From Sepioteuthis lessoniana (Eukaryota > Mollusca > Cephalopoda > Myopsida > Loliginidae): a DNA stretch of 64,000 nt. Positions 11,105 to 22,114 of the stretch are shown here, in pieces (position 1 is the stretch's first letter; every line of letters starts with the position of its first letter). The position numbers and the translations under genes are program-made. The DNA is taken from positions 106,295,444 through 106,359,443 of the forward strand of contig OY757917.1 in NCBI GenBank assembly GCA_963585895.1, given 5' to 3'. The notes below the pieces were generated by a model. That model saw nothing but the letters and a program-made list of their open reading frames with translations. It made no database searches and had not been told where the DNA came from.

Positions 11105-11825
11105 ATACCGAGCGGGATTGTTTATAAATGATTGGATAAATACTTTTTTCTATATCTTCAATGAAAAGTTTGTTAAAAACAGAAGTTATGAAGTCATTTT
11201 TATCAGAAAAGATAAAAATAGTCTGAGCGTAAATATTCTAAAATATTTATATTACAATAAAGTTTATGCATTCAGTTTAGTAGTTTGCATTGTCTTAATC
11301 TTGTTGAGAAATGGTGTGGGTGTAAAGATCTGTGTGTGAATGTGTCACTATGTAGGGGTGTAAGTAGGGGAATAGTGGTAATGTAGTACGAGCAGATCTA
11401 AATAGAAAATAATTTCTTTTCATTTAGAATAATTAAACGGTACTGAAATTTAATACAATCATGAAGAAACAGAATGTTAGATTTTCACTGAAAATAAATC
11501 GATAGTTTTGAGTCGCCTTGCAGAATGAATCCGTAAATCTACTGAAAATTTCCCTACTTCTTTACTTAATAATGAGTTTGAGGTAGATTGGAACTTTGAT
11601 TAAAAACAAATAATCTGTCAATTATTCTTATTGGTCACAAATAATTTTTTTTTACAATCTGGGAAGGAAATATTTCTTTGACAATTTTGGGTTTTATTCA
11701 TTCAAATTTTCGATGGCAAGTCAGATATTATTGTCTTCAGCTACAACAAATCTCAAGTTTTGTTTTTTTTTTTGCATAAAGATTAAAACATTTTTTAGTT
11801 TATAAAACCGTTATATATAGTAATA
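11105..11825. other. Unassigned AT-rich DNA
   Basis: No element or gene recognised. A plus frame at 11,025-11,339 is the LINE tail read through into unrelated sequence. Confidence 0.5.
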
Positions 11826-12146
11826 CACAGACAGATCTGTATCGTTCTATCAGAACTCATCGGTGTGGCTAGACAGTATCTTCCCGTAGTAGGGATCGAA
11901 ACCCGGTTGACTCAAACGTCAAACCAAAGCTTCTAACCATTAAGCCATGAGGAGATATTAGCTGCGAAGTAAATTTTAAACGGTTATGAATCACCATTAC
12001 TATTGCTTACATACTTCCGTTCAACGGTAGCCGAGACCTCAATTCAACTCCGAAGAGGCTTGCAATAGACGCTAATGGCAAAACAATTACTTCTTCGCCT
12101 GAGAACTCAACCCTACGCGGTTAGGGGAGTATATATATCTCTATAA
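11826..12146 (-). mobile_element. tRNA-derived repeat, family 4, first unit of a tandem pair
   Basis: On the minus strand the B-box-like sequence is gggtttcgatccc (near 11,892-11,905). A tRNA-like head, tggcttaatggttagaagc, is near 11,930-11,948. The unit continues with a less conserved ~190-bp 5' extension that shares ttcgcctgagaactcaaccc with the 43.4 kb locus. The same head begins again 324 bp later. Confidence 0.75.
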
Positions 12147-12270
12147 TCATCCACAGACAGATCTGTTTCGTTCTATCAGAACTCATCAGTGTGGCTAGAC
12201 AGTATCTTCCCGTAGCTGGGATCGAAACCCGGTTGACTCAAACGTCAAACCAAAGCTTCTAACCATTAAG

Positions 12271-12275
<5 letters not shown>
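12147..12275 (-). mobile_element. tRNA-derived repeat, family 4, second (partial) unit
   Basis: The second unit repeats the first ~125 bp nearly exactly, then runs into (TA)n at 12,272-12,311. The missing part may have been lost or replaced by the microsatellite. Confidence 0.75.
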
Positions 12276-12311
<36 letters not shown>

Positions 12312-12312
<1 letters not shown>

Positions 12313-12575
12313 TCCCACCAAGTGGAAAATGTGACGCAGAGGCAATTTCAAAGTTGATTAAAACTGGTTTGAATTTAGAGTTGTCTTTCCCCTCGACTGA
12401 TTGCTTGATCAAGGCTAACGAATTACCCTAGAGGGAGAACATGGAATCATGCCTTTTCAAAAGGTATTAGTATGAAGGGAAATGCAAATAGCCTGTTCCA
12501 AGAATTGAATTTAGGTCGCCAATTCCATTTTCTAGGACGTTAACCCTTTAGCTATACTCGCTTCTATGATATATA
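12312..12575 (-). mobile_element. tRNA-derived SINE, family 2, strongly diverged
   Basis: The order of blocks matches family 2 in reverse: caccaagtgg, gtttgaatttagagtt, tgcttgatcaaggct, gagggagaacatggaatcatgcc, aaaaggtattag. Identity is clearly lower than among the other copies. Confidence 0.55.
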
Positions 12576-13465
12576 TCTATGTTTATGTATATGGATCTGT
12601 GTATTGTAACTAAAATACGTACTTGCTAATTTTTTTTGTTTCAGATCATCCGGTCAGGATCGAAATCTATACCATTTTATTGATTCGCGTTATTAGTGAC
12701 TTAAACAGACACTCGCTTTGTAAATATTGATTACAATTGTCTATTCAATTGAATCTAATTGTAGATCGATATATTCATTACGATAAGCTCCTCATTCCAT
12801 TTATGATTGGAGCACAAATGCTGCATAGAAAAATGCAAGAGACGTCCGTTGAATGAATCTTTTCTTTGCTTACTTCACGTTTATGTGTTGGCGGCTTCTA
12901 GCCTCGAGCCAAAACATTGTACTTTTTAATTAAGGTTTGTGGAGACTTTTATTGCTTCGTGTTTTTCCCATTATTTTAATAAAGTGTTGTAGAAGTGCTA
13001 TTATTTTCTGATGAAGAATCTGTCTGACGGCGCAGAAAGTTGTAATGATGACGATTATATCTTAATTCCTTATGTCAGAATGGACGTAAATTTGAACAAG
13101 GACCCATTGAGTGTGATATTATCTATTCTCAAAATGACAGATATCATATTTTTTTGTCTTTTAACACAAGGCTCTGCTTTTAAAGAATCCTGTGAATTTC
13201 TGAAATTTGGTAGTTTCTATACACCACGTAATATTTGACTTGATATATTCTATCTAAACAAAAACGTAACCATTCTTACGGAATATGTATTTATTATTCG
13301 TACAAACTAGTGTTCAATAGATTTTTTAAAATAATTTTTAGACGAGTCTTTTAAAACTCCGCTTTAATTATACATTGCGTCACGTTCTGTTTGCGAGGAT
13401 GTGTGCGTAAATAGATATGTCCTTAGGTCAAATTTTAATTAAAATAAAAATGAATTCAAACCAAC
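12576..13465. other. Unassigned sequence with a short direct repeat
   Basis: A 28-bp string at 12,873-12,900 (starting cttcacgtttatgtg) recurs exactly at 13,810-13,837. No coding domain is seen; the 75-residue frame at 13,011-13,238 matches nothing I know. Confidence 0.4.
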
Positions 13466-13469
13466 TTCA

Positions 13470-13906
13470 ACCAAGTCAGCTTGGTCAATAGAATACTCGG
13501 ACAGCATCTCTGCCGACGCGTAAGACCCCACCACCACCAACGAGTGTCCAGGTATATGATGCCTAGACTCTAGCATTGAAGATTTGGGGAATGCAGACTA
13601 TACCTACATTTCCATTGCTCCCTGGTCAACTTTGACCTAGAGTTGTAGCATCTTATAAAATCATATCAAGAGTTCAAATAGAATAAACTATGTGCACACA
13701 AATGAATGGTGTTAAATTGTAAATTTTATAACGCAGTTCTTGAAACTATTTAACTGTGAACAAAAGAGAGATCAGGCTCAAAATGTGTTTGTTAATCATA
13801 TATATATATCTTCACGTTTATGTGTTGGCGGCTTCTACAATTGTAATAAAGATGATTTGGCATTAAATAACCTACAATTGTTGAAACGCCATAAAACCCA
13901 ACCAAA
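13470..13906 (-). mobile_element. Half copy of the foldback family (right half)
   Basis: Three modules known from the 46.9-49.6 and 54.8-56.9 kb elements occur in the same order. The inner block is ggggaatgcagac ... tccattgctccctggtc (13,500-13,650). Next is a degenerate subterminal repeat zone (13,670-13,760). The terminal hairpin module is ttggcattaaataacctaca ... cgccataaaaccc (13,855-13,906). The opposite half is absent. Confidence 0.5.
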
Positions 13907-14379
13907 CCAATCAAACGAACTTCATTCTGTTTATTCATTGAACTAGTGTCACATCCTGATCGTGGTGGAGTGGTTGGGAAATACATACATCGACGTTTTA
14001 GAATTAATTGTTTTTCTCACAATGATGGCTAGCCTGAATTACATTAATGTGGCTGACATTCATAAGATTGAGCTAACAGAGTAGTTGCAGCTTCAAATGG
14101 CCGTGTCTCGGGATTGAAGGTAGTGGACGAAATTGGGTTGGTCTCTTAATATTAGGATCTTTTTTTTCAATCAGATTCTGTTGCCGAGGCCGTGGAATTA
14201 CATTGATTTCAATCTGTCCGTTTTCCGATGGAGTCGTTGATTGGGTTTTCCTGAAAAGCAAACAGTCTCACGATTTCTTTCGAGACGAAAAGAATCTGGC
14301 TGGTTTTGTAAAGAAAACTGACGCGAACGCAAGTAATTTCAGTTCACTGCTATCTTTAATGTTTGTCTGCAGAATGAGT

Positions 14380-14385
<6 letters not shown>
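13907..14385. other. Unassigned sequence
   Basis: Nothing recognised. The 115-residue frame 14,203-14,550 spans the GA microsatellite and has no domain. Confidence 0.45.

Positions 14386-14418
<33 letters not shown>
14386..14418. repeat. (GA)n microsatellite
   Basis: About 33 bp of GA repeat. Confidence 0.9.
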
Positions 14419-14420
<2 letters not shown>

Positions 14421-14875
14421 GGAGGAGAAAGGCTCCATAACATATTTTTTCCTGAACTCCCTAACACTGACTCTCTTGAAGTTCAAAAACTTTATGACGG
14501 TTGAAAACTTTCTGTTTCCATCAAGATGCAATCTTCTGAATATTATCTAAAAAGTAAATGATTATAGATAATCTCTCTGTTTTCTCCACCAATCTTAATT
14601 ATAAACTTTTGGTAAATCTTAAGACCAGATACAAAAGGGTTTAAAAATATAAAATACTATTACTTTAATCGAAATATATTTGCGAAACATTCACATTTTA
14701 TTAGAAAATGTACTTTATCAAGAATTAGAGAAAATTCTAAGCTTTGAATGGAATAATTTAAACAAACACGGAGAAAGTATATTTTGGTCGGTTATAAAGA
14801 TTAAGACCATGTGTGAAAAATACTTGAAAAAATTTTAGAACTCATTTATGTACTCTTAGCTCCAGGCGTGTAGTT
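14419..14875. other. Unassigned AT-rich DNA
   Basis: No recognisable feature. Confidence 0.5.
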
Positions 14876-15350
14876 ACGAGGTGCATTCGATAAGTTTCCA
14901 GACTTCTTTTGTATGGGCACTTTCATTGATAGTACACACATGATACTCTATTCCCTTTCGAAGTAATCTCCGCCGGCTGCAATGCACTTGTTATACCGTT
15001 CCAACAAATTCTGGAAGGCCCCATTGAAGTCCTCTTGTGTGAGCATGTCAATGACCTTCCTTAAAGTCTCTTTCATCTCCTCAATTGTCTCATAAAGACA
15101 GCCTCTGAGCTTAGGGAATAACCAAAATACCACTGACTCTATTTGAAGATTGTTGGCCACGTCCGACGGAATCTCTTCCCGAACTCCCTTAAAACCTCAT
15201 CATAGTAACCCTAACCCTAACCCTTTGGCCCATCAAATCTGGTGTATTGACTTCCTTATTTCTCCTACACCTCTCATCATCCCTCACAGACTCCATGTCT
15301 TCCTGGAATCTCTTATGCCACTCAAAAACTGATGCTCTATTTATGCAAGA
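14876..15350 (-). pseudogene. Mariner-type transposase remnant, internally deleted
   Basis: The 3' end begins with acgaggtgcattcgataagt, a mariner-like terminal repeat. The minus frame 14,948-15,160 encodes the C-terminal part of a mariner transposase (FWLFPKLRGCL, IEEMKETLRKVIDML, NKCIAAGGDYFERE). Upstream, 15,165-15,340 encodes pieces of the N-terminal helix-turn-helix region (SVFEWHKRFQED) in other frames. The central part with the first two catalytic aspartates is missing, so the two ends are joined directly. No second terminal repeat is found. The TTAGGG-like repeats at about 15,206-15,224 fall inside this coding remnant. Confidence 0.7.
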
Positions 15351-15589
15351 TGGTCAAAAAGCAGTGTGAAGCTTCCCAAGTTTAAAACAGAATTTTTTTG
15401 CATATCATTCTTCTTAAATGTCAGATTGCATTTTTGAAATTCACCAGCCGTGAAAATCAGGTTTTAGTAGGGTGTATTCCAATTGCTGCTTTAGCTGTTC
15501 ATTTGAACGTGAAATCGTAAAAATTTGTCAGCCGTCTCATAATATGTATAGTAATAACATACTGAATTCTCAGGAGTCTACGCCAATTT
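15351..15589. other. Unassigned, possibly the Tc1 5' flank
   Basis: A cagtgtgaagcttcccaag near 15,362 resembles the CAGTG start of Tc1-type terminal repeats, but no matching inverted copy was found. Confidence 0.3.
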
Positions 15590-16660
15590 TTGAATGCCCA
15601 TACAGAAAGAGTCGTATACATCTCGTATCTACTTAGCCACTTTCAAGCATCACATTTCAGATGTTCAAATGGCTGAAAGTAAATTTTTATCAAATTTCGA
15701 ACTGGGCAGTATGGTTGAAATGCAAAACGTGGTCTCTTGCAACGAGCTAGGGCAAATGAAACTGACTACAGCAGAATTGTCCCTGCTAACTTCATTAAAA
15801 ATCCGGATGGGTATGATTATAAAAAGACAAGCGGTCGCACAATTAGAATCTTTCCATCTCTAGTGAAACGCAATAAACGAAAAGTTAAGAGAGATTCAAG
15901 CCTAACATCAAATTATATAAAAGCGATTACAGAAGCTGAATGCAGCTCATGAATAATTCGAAGGCATTTAAATAAGAAAGGGTTTTAAGAACGTGAAACT
16001 GCTACAGAGGCCTCGCCTTCTCCCTCGCCATAAAACCTCCCGTTGACAATTTGCTTCTGATTATTAAACTTGGGATGTGGATAAACGTAGAAAGTTTTTT
16101 CAGACAATAAAAATTCAACTTTGATAGTCCAGATTATTTTTAGCGTTAGTGGCACGTAAGAGATGCCCAAAAAAGAAATTTCTTAATACGCCGTTGTGGA
16201 GGTGGATTAATTATGTTCTGGTGTTCATGGAATATACAAGGGAACTCGAGAGTAACAGAAGTTTAAAAAAAAGTCATCAAACAATTGCTAGTTGCATTAA
16301 CAGGTCAAGAAAAGTATCGCTAATGTATCGAGAAAGCTTGATTTTTCCAGCTGGACAATGCAACAATTACAGACACTTTTAGGTCAAAGGAGTTTAATCT
16401 TATTTTAAAAGAAACATTCAGCTTTTGAGCCATGCACTGTGCTCTCCAGATATACACCCAATCGAGAATATTTGGGGATAGACGGGAAAATATTTATAAA
16501 CATTGATCACTATATGAAATTTTGGATGTTCTTCGTGCAGCATTTTATGCATTCTAAGCGAGCATCCCAAGAACTATTAATAAGTTAATAATGAGTATGC
16601 CAAATCGTATTTTCAAAGTAATTCGCAAAAATAGAGGGTATACTGAATATCAAATTGCCA
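15590..16660 (+). pseudogene. Tc1-type transposase remnant
   Basis: The N-terminal DNA-binding region shows in the frames at 15,594-15,952 (RTIRIFPSLVKRNKRKVKRD). The central GGG...W block is in aatacgccgttgtggaggtg (16,187-16,206). The second catalytic aspartate is in LDNATI (about 16,350-16,367) and the glutamate in SPDIHPIENIWG (about 16,442-16,478), with spacing near 34-36 residues as in DD34E enzymes. The frame changes several times and stops are frequent. The minus-strand Gypsy-1 element starts a few bases after its 3' part, so the Tc1 3' terminus was probably displaced or lost. Confidence 0.65.
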
Positions 16661-16666
16661 TTGAGT

Positions 16667-16915
16667 TGTGGTCAAGGGGAGGTTCAAATGATGACATGAC
16701 ACAGAAGTAAGTAATAAGAAATATATTGAAGGCAATTAATACATACACAAACGATAGCGGGGAGAAACCCTTCCTCAGCTTAACAATCAGGAATATTACC
16801 GCTCTTGGTAACGGCTCGCAGAAACAGAACCGAGACTGAGTTCAAGACTGCGACTGTGCAGAAGAGAGTTCAGTTGGTATATGTCACGAGTCCATCTATA
16901 GGGGGCACTCCAACA
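16667..16915 (-). repeat. Gypsy-1 3' LTR
   Basis: In element orientation it starts TGTTGGAG and ends GACCACA. It shares tgtggtc, aggggaggttcaaatgatga, acgatagcggggagaaaccc and aatcaggaatattaccgctc with the other LTR. It carries an extra ~30-bp segment near 16,825-16,860. A purine-rich stretch (gaaagggagtg) sits just inside the element at about 16,916-16,926, suitable as a polypurine tract. Confidence 0.8.
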
Positions 16916-16956
16916 CTCCCTTTCAAACCTTTTGCTTTCAAAAGGGTTTCTTTCCG

Positions 16957-18136
16957 TTAGTACTTCTTCCGTTTTGGATCGATGGATAGGAGTTCTGTGC
17001 ATTTCCTCTTCCTCTTCGATCTTTGTTGTTCAGAAGTGTGTTGAGGGGGTTCAAGGTTAAATGTGTCATAGATTACCTCGATGGGTTCTTCCGCTTCGTC
17101 TTGCGTGTTGTTAGAATCCATTTCATGTCGTATTTTCAATTGATTATAATGTCTCTTATGGGTATGTTTCTGTCCTTGAATTACATATACCATTTCGCCA
17201 ATCCTACTCAGGATCGTTTCCTCTCCCCAGAAGGGCATACTCTACGGAAGATTTTGAAAAAGAAAACTCTTGACTTGGGAGAAATCGCTTTTTTGGAACA
17301 TGTTCAGTCATATTTATATTAGATTGTTTCGGGATTAATTCGACGAATGTAGATCTTATTTTCCTGGCGAACATGATTTCTGCCGGTGAGCCGGTTGAAG
17401 GTGTATTCGGGTTCAGTGTTATCCGATACACCTGTAGGAATTGTTGCAAGGCTCTGTCGGTCGGTGTTCCTTGTGCATTCTTGAGTGCTCTTTTTAGTGT
17501 GTCGACAAACCTCTCCAACAGACCGTTCGATCTTGGGTGTTATTGTGGCGTTGTTACATGTTTCACCTGGAATGTGTTACAAAAATCCTTGAATTCAGCC
17601 AATGTAAATTGTGTGCCATTGTCACTGACGCCAAAGTCTGGCAAACCGAATCTTGCAAATACTTCATGCAGGAAACCAATTGTTACGGCTATTGTCCCCC
17701 TCTTGCATCTTAAAACCTCTGGCCACTTGGAGTATCTGTCTATCACAGTAAGGTAGTAGTGATCCTCTAGTGGGCCAGCAAAGTCAATATGAATGCGTGT
17801 CCACGGCTGGTCTGTTTTTGGCCAGGATTTGAAAGTGGTAACTGGTGCTTTGGCCGCCAAAGCCCTCCGTCTACATGCATCAATCATGTCGCTTATGTCT
17901 ATAGCCGGCCAGTAGACATAAACTCTGCATAAGACTTTTACTGTGATTTTTTTCGGGTTGTTCCACATGGAAATCCTCCAAAATTTGTTTTTGCAATTTC
18001 TTAGGATTACAACTCTGTCGCTGTACAATAAGATGCTGTCACATAATGAGTACACCTCTGAAACGCTGTTGTCCTTTGATGCGATTTTTTGTTTTATTTC
18101 GTTGATAATGTCATCTTCAATTGCCTCTCTTTTCAT
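16957..18136 (-). pseudogene. Gypsy-1 integrase region
   Basis: The frame 17,540-18,136 covers the end of the zinc-binding region and most of the catalytic core. The first aspartate is in HIDFAGP, the second in VSDNGTQF. One stop codon at about 17,540 interrupts the core just before the helix that carries the catalytic glutamate in GLLERF. Translation resumes at 17,518 and runs to 17,204, and a shifted frame (16,957-17,238) covers the basic C-terminal tail (KRKRK). The DDE residues are thus all visible but split across broken frames. Confidence 0.85.
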
Positions 18137-18367
18137 CTCTGACAGCGTTACCGGTAGATACCGAACTGTATTTTCAATGATGGATTTGATTTCACAGTCC
18201 GACCGAAGTGATTGTTGGTTGGCATTGATAAGAGATTAATCAAGAGAGAGACCATCGGCATGGCCATGTTTGTTGGTTTGTAAATACTCCGGTTTGAAGT
18301 TTTAATTGAGGAGGATAGTACCCCATCTCAAAAGTCCATTAGCCGTATAAACTGGAAGTCCCTTTTT

Positions 18368-18556
18368 TTAGCCAAATAACGTTACTAAGGGCTTATGGTC
18401 TGTCTGTAGGTTGGAAAACCTTCCATGCAAGTACCTGTGAAGTTTTGTTACTGCAAAGATTAGAGCTTCTTTTTCGATCTGGCTGTACGCTTTTTCAGCT
18501 GGCAGTAAAGTTCTAGACGCGTGTGCTAGAGGTTTTTTCGATCCATCACGCATCAA
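18368..18556 (-). pseudogene. Gypsy-1 RNase H region
   Basis: The 62-residue frame contains LAHASRTLLPAEKAYSQIEK, then HRYLHGRF and TDHKPL, the hallmark order of Ty3/Gypsy RNase H after reverse transcriptase. The flanks (18,137-18,367 and 18,557-18,880) continue the domain and connector in other frames with stops. Confidence 0.8.
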
Positions 18557-18882
18557 ATGCAGTATGCATACGCCGAAACCATGCGAACTAGCATCGGAAG
18601 CAACAATAATATTTAATTAAGGGTCAAAATGAGTCAAGAATAGTTCCGATCTGAAAGTGTTTTTTATCTTCTCAAATGCTGTCTAGCCCTCATGTGTCCA
18701 TTTCCACAATTTATCTTTCTTCAATAAGTCGTTTAGGGGCGCAATTCGTGCATATTTTTGATGAGCACGATAAAAATTGATTAATCCAAGAAAGCTTTGG
18801 AGTTCGGTGACATTTTTTGGGGGAGGCATGTATTTTATAGCTTTGGTCCTCTTTGGATCCGGACGTCTTCAATTTTTATCGA

Positions 18883-19461
18883 TCATATGAACCGTATCTC
18901 ATTCATGAGGAATTCACATTTCGTTTCTTTAATTCTGAACCCAAAATTGTATATTCTTTCGAAAACCTCGTGTATTTCTCTGCGATGTTCTTCGGTAGAT
19001 TTGTTAGCAATCACAATGTCATCTAGGTAGGCACATGCAAAATCAAGACCGCCCAGCATGGTATCCATGACCTGCTGAAAGATTGCAGGTTCAACCTTGA
19101 GCCCCAAAACTATTCTTTCAAACTTATAAATGCACCTGTGGGTGTTGACATACAGGAGTTTTGGACACTCCTCCTCGACAGGGATCTGAAGATAGGCATC
19201 GCTCAAGTCCACTTTGGAAAATACAACACCACCATTCAATTTGTTAAATACCTACTCCGGTGTAGGAAGGGGATAGTGGTAATCTTTCAAAGCCGCGTAA
19301 AGACCTGTAGAAAAATCTGCACAGACGCAAATTTGATTGGACTTCTTCCTGACGTATACTGTGGGTGCAGCCCATTCACTAGAGCTTACTTTCGACAGTA
19401 TGCCGGCCTTTTCCAGTCGATCCAGCACCACGTCAATTTGTTCGAGTGCCGCAAATCGCAC
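18883..19461 (-). pseudogene. Gypsy-1 reverse transcriptase
   Basis: The N-terminal piece is at 19,252-19,461, with SSEWAAPTVYVRKKS and ICVCADFSTGL. The palm piece is at 18,883-19,239: FSKVDLSDAYLQIPV carries one catalytic aspartate and CAYLDDIVIA the YxDD pair (near 19,018-19,029). The two pieces are in different frames, so at least one frameshift lies near 19,245. Catalytic residues are intact but the gene is not. Confidence 0.85.
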
Positions 19462-19860
19462 ATTTCTTTTCTTTTTGAAGACGGGCAGAGCATTTTCTTT
19501 TAGTTCGAATCTGGCTATTGCCTTGGTGCATTTCCCCGAGTCCCGCCGAAATCAACTTGAGGAAATATTGCTTTTAGTTCATCTTTTAATTCTTGTGCCT
19601 CTGTAGTTAGGTTTTCTATCTTGTAGCAAGAAACGTTCCATCCAATCCGTTCCAAATAGATTTTCGGACTGTTTGGTGTTTCGGGTAGTATTCGTTCACC
19701 TTCGAACTTCCTTTTGTCACCAGTTACTACTATTAATCTCCTCGTTGTTTTTTTTTTTTTTTCAATCTTTTCCAGGTGTGCTGATTATTGATCGATAGGT
19801 CCGAACCTGAATCTAGTTGTAGGTCCACTTCTTATCCAGAATGTGGACTGTTACGTACTT
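19462..19860 (-). pseudogene. Gypsy-1 protease region
   Basis: LQLDSGSDLS, with the aspartic-protease motif (DSG, about 19,804-19,812), is encoded near 19,790-19,820. The linker to reverse transcriptase follows and contains stops and frame changes. A 16-nt T run at 19,747-19,762 coincides with one of them. Confidence 0.7.
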
Positions 19861-20977
19861 TCGTCGATTTTTTTTATTTGGATATTCGATCTTTCTTGTC
19901 TGACTTTTTATTTCCTTTGTTCCTACAGCGTGTTACTTTATGGCCAATTTTACCCCACTCGTTACAAGTTTTGTTCTTGTAGAAACAATTTGTTGACCAA
20001 AGTTGTCTACGGCAACGATTGCATGGACTTGTGGGTAATTTCGGTTTTTGGATTGGTCACCGATTCCTTTGCTTGTGTCTGGTCGTACTTTTCGTTTTCA
20101 CTGCTTTTCCAAGGGGCGTAATTTTTCGGCTTGTAGCTTGTCCTTCTGGCATACGTTACTCTCGATTCCCCGATGTTTTTAGAGTCGTTTTTGACGCTAA
20201 CTACGCGTTGACAGTCTTCGGACAGTTTCTGTAATATGAGCCCTGGTTCACTTTCTAAATTTGACAAGACTCTCCGTTTAATCTCCGAATTTTTTGCAGA
20301 GACAAACCTTGAGCAAATATCAAGTATTTAACGTCGTCGGCTGATAATTCCGCCAAACGAAAGTCATCACAATGCTTATTTACTATGGATGCGAATGTGA
20401 GGTAGTCTTCGTCGTCCCGTTTCGACAAGTTAAAACACTTCCATCTTTTATGGAAAAGTGTCAAGTTCGGTCTAAATAAATTAGACAAGAGTTTAACTGC
20501 TTCAGAGAATTCCAATTCGGTTGTATTCTTCGGTAGAATGTAGTCGACGAACTTACTATATTCAGTGGTTCCTAACTTCCTTAAAAGTAAGCGAACCTTT
20601 TTAACATTGGTCCAATCTTCGCAATCCTCCATGAAAAGATTTTCGTATCTTCTGAAGAATGCTTCGAATGTTTTATCTTCCTCCGGAAGATAAATGAATG
20701 TCCCCATAGAATTCCAGAATGTGTTGTGGGAGAAGGAAGTGTTATTTTCGCTGGGTTCCGTGTTATTTAATACTTTTAGGAACAATTCTTGTTGATTTCG
20801 TTGAATTTGTTGTTCCTTCTATTGTTGAAGTAATTTATCTTCTTATTCTTTCTGTTGTTGAAGTAATTTTTCTTCCTACCTTTGTTACTGCTGTTGTTGT
20901 TGTTCTTCCTGCTCTTTACGAAACTGTAAGAAAAATTGTGGTTGTAGTTGTTGTATTATCGTCTTGAAATCCTCCAT
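19861..20977 (-). pseudogene. Gypsy-1 gag
   Basis: The likely start codon is at 20,975-20,977, giving MEDFKTIIQQL followed by a glutamine-rich stretch with several in-frame stops. The capsid-like frame is 20,255-20,785, including FRRYENLFMED, VRLLLRKLG and ADDVKYLIFAQGL. A lysine-rich linker (20,007-20,267) leads to a nucleocapsid region near 19,920-20,030. There, zinc-knuckle cysteines are partly present, but the knuckle CNEWGKIGHKVTRC has tryptophan in place of a cysteine. This gag would be non-functional. Confidence 0.75.
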
Positions 20978-21792
20978 GCTGATATTGGATATGTATTTTC
21001 GGAGGCAAACACAAAAAAAATTTTTTTTTGTTGTAAAACAAAATGGCTTCTCTCATCTAAATTTGCATAAACGACCACAGACCGCGTTTATCCCGTAGAG
21101 GAAAAAATGACTTTTTCTCTTTCTTTCTTTCTTTCTTTCCCAATACAGTGGGGAGAGAAAAATATAGTGTAGTTTTTACTTTTAACTTGAGTGGAAAATG
21201 AAGAGAAGAAAAAATAATTAAATAAGGCAAATACTAATCTTTTACAGTTTTTTCTCTCTTTCCAGAAAACAAATTCTTTCCTTTCTATCAATAGTTTAGA
21301 GTTGTTTTTTTATATACATATACAGAGCGGTGGGGGGGGGGGCAGAAAATAAATACGCTACAAGTCAGTAACTTGTATCAACAAAAAAGTTCAATTTTAG
21401 TTTTTTTATAGGGCAGAGAGCCACAGATAATTTGCATAAGAACAAGGAAATTTTTGGTCAACTCTTTTAGTGGACCAGAGACAGTTTTCGTTTTTCTACG
21501 ACAGAAAAAAAAACTTGCCTTAATTTTGCAATGAAAGAATTGAAAACGTCATTTCAAAATTTGAAAAAATGCTTGGTTCTTTCTTTTTCCAAGACAAGAA
21601 GAGAAAACAAAGTCTTACAGTTTCAGTAAGTGAAATTGATTTTTTTCTCAAAGTTTTAGCTTCCTTTTCAATATATCTGCATCGCGTTTTTTTCATTTGG
21701 TTTGTGAAGTCATTTTTTTTTCTTCGTGTTTTAGCATACAGCCGACTTGAGACACGTGCAGTTGAAATTTTCCGAATTTCTTTTTGTTAATT

Positions 21793-21893
21793 GTTTACGC
21801 GTAATACCTTATTTCTACGAATCCGATGTCGCCAGTTTGTTGTTTGTTTACACGTAAGTCCTTATTTCTACGAACCCGACGTCGCCAGTTTGT
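21793..21893 (-). promoter_or_regulatory. Gypsy-1 primer-binding site and leader, tandemly duplicated
   Basis: A ~52-bp unit occurs twice in tandem (about 21,793-21,844 and 21,845-21,893), directly inside the 5' LTR. In the copy nearest the LTR, cgaacccgacgtcgcca (21,871-21,887) is, in element sense, a TGG-starting sequence able to pair with a tRNA 3' CCA end. The second copy differs by a few bases. Confidence 0.6.
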
Positions 21894-22114
21894 TGTGGTC
21901 GAGGGGAGGTTCAAATGATGACACGACACAGTCATAAGAAATATATTGAAGGCAAATAATACATACACAAACGATAGCGGGGAGAAACCCCCTCTTCAGC
22001 TTAACAATCAGGAATATTACCGCTCTTGTTAACGGCCCGCTGAGACAGGACTGCGCAGAAGAGAGTACAGTATATGTCACATGAGGACGACCCTATCTAT
22101 CAGGGACATTGTCA
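21894..22114 (-). repeat. Gypsy-1 5' LTR
   Basis: In element orientation it starts TGACAATGTCCC and ends GACCACA. It is the mate of 16,667-16,915 and about 28 bp shorter. Confidence 0.8.

Larger units (their letters stand above)
16667..22114 (-). mobile_element. Ty3/Gypsy-type LTR retrotransposon (Gypsy-1), inactive
   Basis: The element is about 5.45 kb on the minus strand. It has terminal repeats at 16,667-16,915 and 21,894-22,114, gag at about 20,007-20,977, then protease, reverse transcriptase, RNase H and integrase in the usual Ty3/Gypsy order. Protein similarity is to the K02A2.6-like group common in invertebrates. All coding parts are broken by stops or frameshifts. No convincing target-site duplication was found. 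The two LTRs differ by indels as well as substitutions, which suggests an old copy. Confidence 0.85.

Noticed and set aside
15200..15226. ccctaaccctaacccta resembling telomere repeats
   Set aside because: Only about three units, and they lie inside the mariner transposase remnant where they read as part of its coding sequence. Not treated as an interstitial telomere.
16659..22111. cattg on both sides of Gypsy-1 as a target-site duplication
   Set aside because: The right-hand cattg falls inside the LTR when the TG...CA borders are used, so it cannot be the duplication.
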